DNA from: Oasisia sp. SBJ-2009
Lineage: Eukaryota; Annelida; Polychaeta; Sabellida; Siboglinidae
Length of the DNA stretch: 64,000 bases
Reading direction: 5' to 3'
Assembly: GCA_964017155.1 (NCBI GenBank)
Contig: OZ024862.1
Coordinates: 40,636,175-40,700,174 of the forward strand
Shown: positions 42,685 through 51,719 of the stretch, piece after piece
Layout of the letters: the number at the start of each line of letters is the position of its first letter
How positions within the stretch are numbered: the stretch's first letter is position 1
The notes under the pieces: generated by a model
What the model was told of the DNA's origin: nothing
The model's database searches: none
What the model saw: the letters and a program-made list of their open reading frames with translations, nothing else
Translations under genes and position numbers: made by a program

Positions 42685-42716
<32 letters not shown>
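42200..42716 (+). repeat. (CA)n-(CGCACA)n-(CGCGCA)n-(CA)n compound array
   Basis: CA-rich start, pure CA from 42294, a CGCACA block around 42376-42432, then about 43 CGCGCA hexamers (42433-42690) with two AAGCGC variants (about 42619 and 42673), and CA again. From 42294 to 42716 bases alternate pyrimidine/purine almost without break, which favours left-handed Z-DNA. Confidence 0.97.
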
Positions 42717-42719
<3 letters not shown>

Positions 42720-43035
42720 TATCGACATTCAACTCATTAAACCATTTAGCTATTTTGAACGCTCTCGTGGTCTCTCGTTCTACTAATGATCTTATCGCGT
42801 GACCTTCTGTACTGCCCTTTCATAGATAAATTGCTCAATATTTACTTTGCCTGAAGCGAGTCTATTTTCAATAATTATGTGGTCAAATGTTCACCTTGAT
42901 CCCAGACTAAGTAGTGATTATACTAACTACCTCAGATGCACATCTTCGGATGGGAAAACAGTTCAGACCTGCTATTCAAACAATGTGTTTGTACACACTA
43001 TATTAAATATATGGTTGACATTTATAATCTAAATA
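42717..43035. other. Unannotated sequence
   Basis: No feature recognised. Confidence 0.5.
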
Positions 43036-43156
43036 CCCCTTGGCAGTGTTTATTCACGTTTTTATTGAAACGATTTTTCTATTGTTTACAGAGAAAATTA
43101 CAGACACCAGTAAATACTTATGTTCTACAGGGTGTAAGACTGTAAGTAGACTATGA
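43036..43156 (+). repeat. Dispersed repeat, copy B
   Basis: Counterpart of 34588-34750: CCTTGGCAGTGTTTATTCAC, ATTGAAACGATTTTTCTATT, GTTTACAGAGAAA, ACACCA and CTACAGGGTGTAAG. It lacks the ~45-bp internal duplication of copy A. It lies directly against the 50-bp minisatellite. Confidence 0.75.
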
Positions 43157-43580
43157 CTTATTTCTCTTTTTAGTCGGGTAGCTTCTATTTGATCGATTGG
43201 ATGGGGAGTTATATCTGCTTTTAGTAGGGTAGCTTCTATTTGACCGGTCGGACAGGGTTATATCTGCTTTTCGTCGGGTACGTTATATTTAATCGATTGG
43301 ATGGGGGTTATATCTGCTTTTAGTCGGGTAGCTTCTATTTGACCGGTTGGACGGGGGTTATATCTGCTTTTAGTCGGGTACGTTATATTTAACTGGTTGG
43401 ACGGGGGTTATATCTGCTTTCAGTCGGGTACCTTCTATTTAACCGGTTTGACGGGTGTTATATCTGCTTTTAGTCGGGTAGCGTCTAATTAATCGGTTGG
43501 ACGGGGGTTATATCTGCTTTTAGTCGGGTAGCTTCTGTTCTCTTGGACTGAGTTTATATTTGCTTTTTAGCAGGATAGAG
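43157..43580 (+). repeat. 50-bp minisatellite
   Basis: Unit TTATATCTGCTTTTAGTCGG followed by GTAGCTTCTATTTGACCGGT and TGGACGGGGG. The TTATATCTGC start recurs at 43209, 43258, 43308 and 43358 (49-50 bp). About eight copies, with two alternating forms of the middle (GCTTCTATTTGACC versus CGTTATATTTAA). Confidence 0.93.
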
Positions 43581-44494
43581 ACCATTTGACCGCTCGGCCT
43601 GGACATATCTTTTGCCGGTCTCTCTGACCACGTTCAATGTCCTCGTCCGCGGCACGATACCACCTATGGAGCGCCCCTTTGACTAACGATACGGCCGGTC
43701 AGTGGGTGCGCTTCTACACCCTACGCAAGTAGCCCCAGGCGATCGTAGTATACCTGTTTGATCGGCCGCAAACCGCACAACAAAAGCCGACAATTTTCTC
43801 AAGCTGGTAATCGGGGTATTTTTATCGTCGTTATCGGGTTGTCGGACGAGCGAGCGCTCGAGCAGATTGTTCGGCCGGCGTAAACAGATGCGTTGCGATT
43901 ACACGCTCTCGTTGGCCGGGGGCGGGTCACCACCGTCGGGTATAAATACGCATATGTTGGTCAACGCTTCACGGATTCACCCAACCCACGAGGAAACGTC
44001 GTGTAAGACGGTTACAAAAGATTCACTGACCCCGACAAGACCTCGTGTGTGATTATCAGTCCCGTGGGTGACTTGACGACTGAACGACTGATTCATTAAA
44101 CATCGTGTGTGACTTTCACAACTGATTCATTGATCCATGGTGAAACCCCTATAGGACTATGGCGGTTGATTCACTGACCCCGCTGCAACTCGTACAATAC
44201 TATTACAACTGATGCGTTGACCCCTGCCAAGAGCTCTCTATTTGAGCTCTCTATTTGTGTCCCGCCAGTGTCTCGTTAGCGCCGGTTCACGAGTGGTTGT
44301 GATTACATAACATTGGTTACGAAAGGAGACCGGGGGCGGAGACGTAGGGGGCGGGGATTTAGGGGCGTGGGAGCAACTGTCTAATATTAAGTCTCTTGTC
44401 TATATTAGCCCGCATATCCCACGCATCTAACTGATCATAACGAACACATGTGCTGATTAAGTAAAAGCAATACAATCGTGCAACGATTTTTGGG
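43581..44494. other. Unannotated GC-richer sequence
   Basis: Contains the candidate core promoter listed separately. Degenerate ~55-bp units around GATTCACTGACCCC lie at 44020-44225, and a GC-box cluster (GGGGGCGGAG, GGGGGCGGGG, GGGGCGTGGG) at 44332-44372. Confidence 0.45.
43915..43975 (+). promoter_or_regulatory. Candidate TATA/GC-box core promoter
   Basis: CCGGGGGCGGG at about 43916-43926 (GC box), then TATAAATA at 43941-43948, and a TTCACG initiator-like A at 43971, exactly 30 bp from the TATA start. The geometry is canonical. No coding frame is evident downstream before the repeats, so it could serve a non-coding transcript, a distant exon, or be fortuitous. Confidence 0.3.
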
Positions 44495-44976
44495 GAATGA
44501 ATGAATGAATGAATGAATGAATGAATGAATGAATGAATGAATGAATGAATGAATGAATGAATGAATGAATGAATGAATGAATGAATGAATGAATGGATGG
44601 ATGGATGAATGGATGAATGGATGGATGGATGGATGGATGGATGAATGGATGAATGGATGAATGGATGAATGGATGAATGGATGAATGGATGAATGGATGA
44701 ATGGATGAATGGATGAATGGATGAATGGATGAATGGATGAATGGATGAATGGATGAATGGATGAATGAATGAATGAATGAATGAATGAATGAATGAATGA
44801 ATGAATGAATGAATGAATGAATGAATGAATGAATGAATGAATGAATGAATGAATGAATGAATGAATGAATGAATGAATGAATGAATGAATGAATGAATGA
44901 ATGAATGAATGAATGAATGAATGAATGAATGAATGAATGAATGAATGAATGAATGAATGAATGAATGAATGAATGA
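44495..44976 (+). repeat. (GAAT)n array with (GGATGAAT)n higher-order core
   Basis: GAAT units at both ends (44495-44593 and 44761-44976). In between, 44594-44760 is GGAT and a regular GGAT-GAAT 8-bp alternation repeated about 16 times. The minus-strand Phe-Ile-His-Ser frame is a by-product. Confidence 0.98.
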
Positions 44977-45250
44977 TTATTCAGAATATTGTCAACAATA
45001 AATACAGTACAAACACGCAAATGTACCTATAATAGCGCAAATTAGCATAATTATATACAATGTTTGAAAGGGGTAAATCAGAAGTCTATGACACATATTT
45101 AAATAACGGTATCATCAGTTGATATAGTGTAATGGAATATTTATTCATATTCAAAAGTTAAAGGTCAAAATAAGTAAAAATCTGTACACATATTAGAGTT
45201 TTTCTCAGTGAGAATTCAGGTGTTAAGTGAAGCTGTGGTTCTTTCTCAGT
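44977..45250. other. Unannotated AT-rich spacer
   Basis: No feature recognised. Confidence 0.5.
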
Positions 45251-45251
45251 G

Positions 45252-45315
<64 letters not shown>
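45251..45315 (+). repeat. (AC)n microsatellite
   Basis: About 32 AC units, immediately before the GTGTAGTGGAT minisatellite. Confidence 0.97.
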
Positions 45316-45317
<2 letters not shown>

Positions 45318-45790
45318 TGTAAATATGTATAGATGTATAGATGTGTAATGGATGTGTGTAGTGGATGTGTGTAATGGATGTGTGTAGTGGATGTGTGTAT
45401 TGTGTAGTAGATGTATATAGTGGATGTGTGTACTCGGTGTGTGTAGTAGGTGTGTAGTCGATGTGTGTAGTGGATGTATGTAGTGAGTGTGTATAGTGGG
45501 TGTATAGTGGATATGTGTAGTGGATGGGTGTAATGGATGTATGTTGTGGATTTATGTATAGTGTAGTGGATGTGTGTAGTGGATGTGTGTTGTGGTTGTG
45601 TGTAGTGGGTATGTGTAGTGGATGTGTGTAGTGGTTGTGTGTAGTGGATATGTGTAGTGGATGTGTGTAGTGGATGTTTCTAATGGAGGTAACGAGTGTG
45701 TGTAGTGGATATGTGTAGTGGGTGTGTGTAGTCGAAGTGTGTAGTGGATGTGTGTGTAGTGGACTTGTGCGTTGGGTGTGAGTATTGATC
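45316..45790 (+). repeat. Degenerate GTGTAGTGGATGT minisatellite
   Basis: Units of 13-15 bp (GTGTAGTGGATGT and variants such as GTGTTGTGGTTGT and ATGTAGTGAGTGT), about 30 copies. The unit is clearly related to the 30-bp array at 46737-47480. Confidence 0.92.
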
Positions 45791-45955
45791 ATGTCGGTGA
45801 TATTAATCACTCCTTGAATAAATTTACAAACTGTCAAAATGGCATATTCAATTAGATGACTGAAAATAAAGTTAAATGATGATAAAACAGTTTCATCTTA
45901 TCAGCGCGAGGGGGGCAGCATGGAAGTACTTTCCTCACGCAACTTTACTTAGCCA

Positions 45956-46580
45956 ATGTGTTACGCCGGCACTTTCGATGTGAAATGTAGGAGATTTTTT
46001 TATGACAACTTCAATTTCTCCGAACACATCTATCTGATTTGTCGGAGCTGTTTTTATAACATTCTGCATTTGTCTCGTTGTGCTGATAAAACTACTTCAA
46101 CGGACCTCATTACCAGTAGTGATATTACAAAACATCTTCAGAGATGGTTGTGACGATGTATCCGCGTGTTTCTAACTCTGTAAGTTACTCCTTATTTTTT
46201 GCGCTACCTTCCTGTTCCTGTCCGATATCGTATCATGTTTCAGATCAATCCATTACATTGCAAGGACTTTCGTGTACATAACAGTAGCATTTACATGCAT
46301 TGTTTATAACTCTAAGAAAGTGTATCCATTTAAGATCATCCTTTTCTTATTTAGTTTTTATTTTAGAGTTAAAACTATCATTGGAACTAAAGCTGTTTGT
46401 AGCTGCACCCATTATCTACAACACGCTCCATCTGATTTAAAACTAACATTGGAACTAGAGTTCTTTGTAGCTGCACCTCTTCTCTAGAAAAAGCTCCACC
46501 TGAATGTTAGATCAGTTGAAACTGTTAAACAATCCCGCCGTCGTAAAACGACACGTTTTCCTATCCACCATAGCTCCCTG
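45956..46580 (+). pseudogene. LINE reverse transcriptase C-terminal remnant
   Basis: Three segments follow the canonical order of CR1/L2-like RT tails. First, 45990-46080 reads FNFSEHIYLICRSCFYNILH (family pattern: F-x-x-H-I-x-x-I-C-R-x-x-F-Y-H-I). Second, 46200-46275 reads LRYLPVPVRYRIMFQIN (pattern LHWLPV-x-x-RI-x-FKI). Third, FVAAPLL-stop-KKLHLNVRS and VETVKQ, with Arg/Lys-rich residues after (pattern AAP-x-LWN-x-LP-x-x-R). The last block is tandemly duplicated (about 71 bp; GTAGCTGCACC at about 46400 and 46470). Stops and frameshifts throughout; inactive. Confidence 0.85.
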
Positions 46581-46736
46581 GGATACCCATCAATATGTTC
46601 ATTAATGTAATATATTTCTTATCGAGTTTGAGGGTGACAAACCCAGTTGTCTTAATTCGCCTATGAGCTTGGATTTCAAGGATTTATGCATTTATTATTG
46701 ATATTGTAACAACAATAATAACAATTATTATATTAT

Positions 46737-47480
46737 GTAGTAGTTGTGTGCAATGGAAGCGTGTGCTGAATATATGTAGTGGATGCGTGTAGTGGAAGCG
46801 TGTAGTGAGTGGATGCGTGTAGTGGATGCGTGTAGTGGATGCGTGTAGTGGATGCGTGTAGTGAGTGGATACGTGTAGTGGAAGCGTGTAGTGAGTGGAT
46901 GCGTGTAGTGGAAGGGTGTAGTGAGTGGATGCGTGTAGTGGAAGCGTGTAGTGAGTGGATGCGTGTAGTGAAAGCGTGTAGTGAGTGGATGCGTGTAGTG
47001 GATGCGTGTAGTGGATGCGTGTAGTGGAAGCGTGTAGTGGAAGCGTGTAGTGAGTGGATGCGTGTAGTGGAAGCGTGTAGTGAGTGGATGCGTGTAGTGG
47101 AAGCGTGTAGTGAGTGGATGCGTGTAGTGGAAGCGTGTAGTGAGTGGATGCGTGTAGTGGAAGCGTGTAGTGAGTGGATGCGTGTAGTGGAAGCGTGTAG
47201 TGAGTGGATGCGTGTAGTGGAAGCGTGTAGTGAGTGGATGCGTGTAGTGGAAGCGTGTAGTGAGTGGATGCGTGTAGTGGAAGCGTGTAGTGAGTGGATG
47301 CGTGTAGTGGAAGCGTGTAGTGAGTGGATACGTGTAGTGGACGCGTGTGATGAGTGGATGCGTGTAGTGGAAGCGTGTAGTGAGTGGATGCGTGTAGTGG
47401 AAGCGTGTAGTAAGTGGATGCGTGTAGTGGAAACATGTAGTGAGTGGATGCGTGTAGGGGGATACGTGTGATGTAAGCGT
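46737..47480 (+). repeat. 30-bp minisatellite
   Basis: Unit GTGTAGTGGAAGC + GTGTAGTGAGTGGATGC (13 + 17 bp), about 23 copies, very homogeneous from 47035 to 47340, more variable at the edges. The 30-bp period keeps all frames, giving a perfect 10-residue repeat on both strands (VVEACSEWMR on +, for example); there is no evidence that it is translated. Confidence 0.97.
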
Positions 47481-47879
47481 CTAGTGAATGCGTGTACTAC
47501 ACGGGTGTAATTGATCCATGTGGTGGATGACTGTACTGAATGCATCAACAGCTTGTGTCAAAGAGGTTATATTACAATGCTTTAAACGTTCGATTGTTCT
47601 TCTTCTTCATGTTTGTTGACATATCGATTGTATTTACGCGTTGTTTCACTTGGCCGGTCCGTATCTCGGCGCCGCGTGTATCGTGTTTCGTTGAACCGGT
47701 ACGTTTGCCGCTAGCGGTGTGTAAACTCTCGCTCACAATTTGGCCCATTGTTCTCGAAGACGTTTTAGGAAACTGGAAATAGCGTCAAATTGGAAGCGTC
47801 GAAGCGACCGGAAAATTACCACTGAAGAGTTGCACGAATGTCGCTCGTGGCTGGCGGCTCTTTGAAAGACGCAATCTCT
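47481..47879. other. Unannotated sequence
   Basis: No feature recognised; moderately GC-rich at 47640-47720. Confidence 0.5.
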
Positions 47880-48029
47880 GGACACGACGTATACTGGGGC
47901 AGTGTTCTGGCACGTGGCGTGTGCTGGACACAGTGTTCTGGCACGTCGCGTGTGCTGGACACAGTGTTCTGGGACATGAATATACTAGACACTGTGATCT
48001 GGGAAATAAAACATACTAGACACAACATT
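47880..48029 (+). repeat. 31-bp minisatellite block
   Basis: CAGTGTTCTGG recurs at 47900, 47931 and 47962 (31-bp period) within GGACACGACGTATACTGG-like units, about four copies. The unit resembles the 32-bp array at 48291-48740, so both are parts of one diverged family. Confidence 0.85.
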
Positions 48030-48049
48030 AAATGTTGTGTCTAGTATGT
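48011..48049. repeat. 39-bp perfect inverted repeat
   Basis: ACATACTAGACACAACATT (48011-48029) is followed by one A and then its exact reverse complement (48031-48049): 19-bp arms, 1-bp spacer, no mismatch. The left arm is also the tail of the 31-bp minisatellite unit (ATACTAGACAC), so the palindrome seems to arise from an inverted duplication of a repeat unit. Confidence 0.97.
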
Positions 48050-48290
48050 GATATAACGTAGTCTGTACAAACTGTTCAAAGACACGGGGGCGCGACTCTG
48101 TTACAGACCCTAGTCACACAGTTCTGACAGTTTTATTAAATGGTGATTATGATTCACCAATGTTTTTATTACTGTCATTTTATCTGTGACTAAAGAAAAT
48201 TTTCAGTTTTTAATATGTTTTTAAACGGATAACAAAGTTTTTTGAATCTTTTGAATTGAATCTTGAGAATATTAGTAGATCCACATTTTT
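48050..48290. other. Spacer between related minisatellite blocks
   Basis: AT-rich, no feature recognised. Confidence 0.5.
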
Positions 48291-48740
48291 GGACACGACG
48301 TAATCTAGATAAACGTTCTGTAACATGACGTATTCTACACAACATTCAGGGACACGACGTATTCTACTCACAACGTTCTTAGGACATGACGTATTCTACT
48401 CACAACGTTCTTAGGACATGACGTATTCTTCTCACAACGTTCTTAGGACATGACGTATTCTACACACAACGTTCTTAGGACATGACGTATTCTACACACA
48501 ACGTTCTTTGGACTTGGCGTATTCTAGATACAACGTTCTTTGGACTTGGCGTTTTCTACACACAACGTTCTTTTGACTTGGCGTATTCATGATACAACGT
48601 TCTGGGTCTCTAGGATATGACGCGTACCCTTAATCCAACGTTCTGGGTGATGAACTAATTTAGATACACATTCTAGGATATGACATAGCCTAAGACACAA
48701 CGTTCTAGGATATGATATATTCTAGGACACAACGTTCTGG
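48291..48740 (+). repeat. 32-bp minisatellite
   Basis: Unit GACGTATTCTACTCACAACG followed by TTCTTAGGACAT. GACGTATTCT recurs at 48388, 48420 and 48452 (32-bp period), about 13 copies. Homogeneous in the centre, diverging to the right. Confidence 0.93.
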
Positions 48741-48879
48741 TATATATTGAACAGTTCGATAAAGAAACAGCTTGAAATACATGTGATCTTGCCATAAATA
48801 ATGGATTGTCTTACTCAAACTTAGAGAAAATATTTGTTGATATCGTCCGATTGACACGTACATTTCATATCGAAAACCT

Positions 48880-49105
48880 CAGCTTATCTGGGAAGCATCC
48901 AGCGACGCTGCCATTAATCCACGATGACTGCACATACAGAAACATCCACTATTGCCTATAGCCAGGCACTCCTTCGTGGAACTCAGTGAAACGGATCAAT
49001 GTACAGTGAAACAGGCTTTGACACGCCAGCATATGATTCGAATCCGGGTTGTCTAAGCCGAATGTCCTATGTTCTAACCGCTGGGTCACTGCGCCTCATA
49101 GCCAC
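48880..49105 (-). mobile_element. tRNA-derived SINE, copy 2 (most complete)
   Basis: On the minus strand from about 49100: GGCGCAGTGACCCAGCGGTT then AGAACATAGGAC (tRNA-like head with A-box-like region), CCCGGATTCGAATC (B-box-like), a ~60-bp body, AGTGCCTGGCTATAGGCAAT (motif shared with the copy at 18720-18985), then ATTAATGGCAGCGTCGCTGG and ATGCTTCCCAG (shared with 21860-22000). Total about 220 bp. It is RNA polymerase III-type non-coding DNA, mobilised by LINE machinery in known families. Confidence 0.85.
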
Positions 49106-49199
49106 TGCTCTCCAGCGACGAGTTAGCTTCATCATGACACCCGGAACGCACAATATGTGCACTTTTACAAGTTTCCAAGCCACGTTGAATGAAAGTTTA

Positions 49200-49900
49200 T
49201 TTAACAACAACAACAACTACTACTACAACAACAACAACAACAACACAGGAATATACAACATAGCATGGGGAAAATAATACAACACACAATGCTAACGACA
49301 ATACAATATAATACAATTCCATGATTGGTGAATCGCTGCTGTTGTTAGAGGGACATAGCAGAAGTTATACGACTTGTAAGGCGCTATGCCCTTTTCAACT
49401 ACAATACGTAGTAGTTATAGTAAAAGTTACAAGGTTGAATACAAAGCAATAATAATGTTTTTTTCATTGTGTTAGCCTAACTGTTCATAAATACGAAGAA
49501 AGTAACGTCGACTTTAATCTTTTCTTAAATTGTTGCAAATTCGGCAACTGTGTTATGTCATTTGCTAGACCGTTCCATATGTGTATACCTCTGACAGTAA
49601 TTGACAGTAGTCTATGGGTGGTGTTCGCTTTTTTAACATAAAATAGTTTAGATTGCCTGGTACGTTCGGTGGGTTCAGGGCGCCACGATCACAATGCGAT
49701 GTTCTCGCAAATAACGTTGTTATGCTTTCAGTGGCGCCTTCATGAAGACGGCAGACAACGGCACAAAATAGGGGTTTATGTGAGAAAAATGACGACTCGG
49801 TGATTGTCGCGGGGCAGTGGAGGATATGGTAGAAAATATTAGGTGGATAGACACAGGCCAGCTGTCGACCGATGAGACGTTATGTATGTGCGTGCCATAC
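49200..49900 (-). pseudogene. LINE RT C-terminal remnant with 3' tail
   Basis: The minus strand from about 49770 reads FCAVVCRLHEGATESITTLF, then ARTSHCDRGALNPPNVPGNL; after a frameshift near 49640 it reads THRLLSITVRGIHIWNGLAN and DITQLPNLQQFKKRLKSTLL. The R-G-I-x-x-WN-x-L block and FKKRLK ending are diagnostic of LINE RT tails. The 3' region (toward 49200) ends in GTTGTT/AAC repeats and an AATAAA-like motif. A GGCATAGCGCC stem-like element lies at about 49380-49392. Decayed and 5'-truncated. Confidence 0.85.
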
Positions 49901-50855
49901 TTGCAACTCGTAACAACATGATTTCTAATCGCACGTCGACTATTTGTGCATAGTATGTGCCCATAAAATTATGATGAATGTCTTCCTGCCCCGAAATACT
50001 CGGAGGTTAATTGACAGTTGTGGGTAAAACGGATACCACTATACATAGTAAAATAGTGTTAGCATACCTGCTAATTAATTTATGATATGCAGGGTGTGAA
50101 ATTCGTCACGCTATCTATACTTGCATATCCGGTTGACAAGTAGAACCAAAGTTCTCTTGTGAGTACCACAAGTCACTCACTTATTTTCACGAACAACTGA
50201 ATTAAAAAAACTACTTCTTTGTAATTTTTCTTAAGGTTCTACCTGTTAAAAACGGTAAAGGTGTCACTCGGACAAGAAATACAACAATTTACTTAAGTAA
50301 GTAAATCATACTAAAATAAACAATTTACTTGTCCGGTTGTAAATCTAGTTGTCACGAACTAAGTTGAAAGCTGAGAGTATTATATACAATGCAGGCCAAT
50401 GTATTGTTGGAAGATAAACCAGTTCTTTTCTTTTAAGAATTAGTTTATAATTGCAGAAGAAGGAAGTATGGTTTTTCTGTGTAGACTGGCACAGAATGAC
50501 ATTGGTTACTGTAGACAACATATCAAGTAAAACCAGTATGATAAAACTGAATTTTACGCACATACATAAAACCTTAGCTCGGCCCAGACAGGTTTTATTC
50601 TAGGATTCTCAAACAGATATTAAGGTATATTTCCAGGAAAGTGTATGCAGGAAAAGCGGCATTCGCTAGTTACCAAACTGTTTGCATTCACACGTTTACG
50701 TGCCATGTTTGTTTACTACACCATGACACTCTAGAGGAGGCGTTGTGAGTTATATTGTGCTCGCATTCTTCACCGACTACTTCAACACAGCGTCTTCGTA
50801 TCACATAAATTGTGACATTATCTTAACGTTTATTTTGGCCGCAGCAACATGTATA
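49901..50855. other. Unannotated sequence
   Basis: No gene or repeat recognised. Confidence 0.5.
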
Positions 50856-50918
<63 letters not shown>

Positions 50919-51025
50919 TCGGGTGTGCATACGTGCGTGCGTGCATGCGTGTGCGTGTGCGAGTGCGTGTGTGTGTGTGTGTGCGATTGCGTGTCTGTAC
51001 ATGTGTGTGCGTGCATTTGTGAGCG

Positions 51026-51076
<51 letters not shown>

Positions 51077-51199
51077 ACGTACGTGCGTGCGTGCGTGTGC
51101 GTACGTGCGTGCGTGCGTATGTGATGTGTGCGTGCGTGCGTGTGTGTGTGCGTACGTGCGTGTGTGTGTGCGTACGTGCGTGCGTGCGTGCGTGCGTGC

Positions 51200-51288
<89 letters not shown>

Positions 51289-51290
51289 GC
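50856..51290 (+). repeat. Long impure (GT)n / (GTGC)n tract
   Basis: GT run about 50856-50913, mixed GTGC/GTAC/GCGT units 50914-51200, GT run about 51204-51286. Apparent Cys-Val frames are repeat artefacts. Confidence 0.96.
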
Positions 51291-51719
51291 TGCGTGTCTA
51301 TGCATGTGTTTGCGCGTGCATTTGTGAGCGTACATGCATGTGTGTGTATGTGTGTGTGCGCACTTGCTTATTTATACACACCGATATTATGTCATGCTAT
51401 ATTATAGGATAAACTACGTACGTTTCTGTTATTCTTTAGAATTGCTACAGTATATGTGTGCTAAGTAGGTGTCAATAGAAAATATTTCTGAAAATAGCGC
51501 GGTTTTTTCTGTTGCATATTCGCGTGTCACCCGACTCATGAATTTTGACAGCAAATGAGAGAGACGAGCAACCAATGTACAAGATGTCTTCCATCTTTAG
51601 CAAAGGCTGCACCTATTGACCGGGCATTAAGGACCAAGGCTATATGAGCCGCATACTGGGGGCGGCAGCTCAACGCAGTGTTACTATACAAAGGCCGGAC
51701 GTGCTTGCTTACAGCTATA
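51291..51719. other. Unannotated sequence
   Basis: No feature recognised. Confidence 0.5.

Noticed and set aside
46684..47548. 10-residue repeat proteins on both strands
   Set aside because: A 30-bp unit keeps frame by arithmetic; no start context, signal or flanking domain.
48999..49105. Functional tRNA gene suggested by A- and B-box-like sequences
   Set aside because: No acceptor stem or anticodon arm forms; it fits a SINE head with a body and tail shared with other copies.
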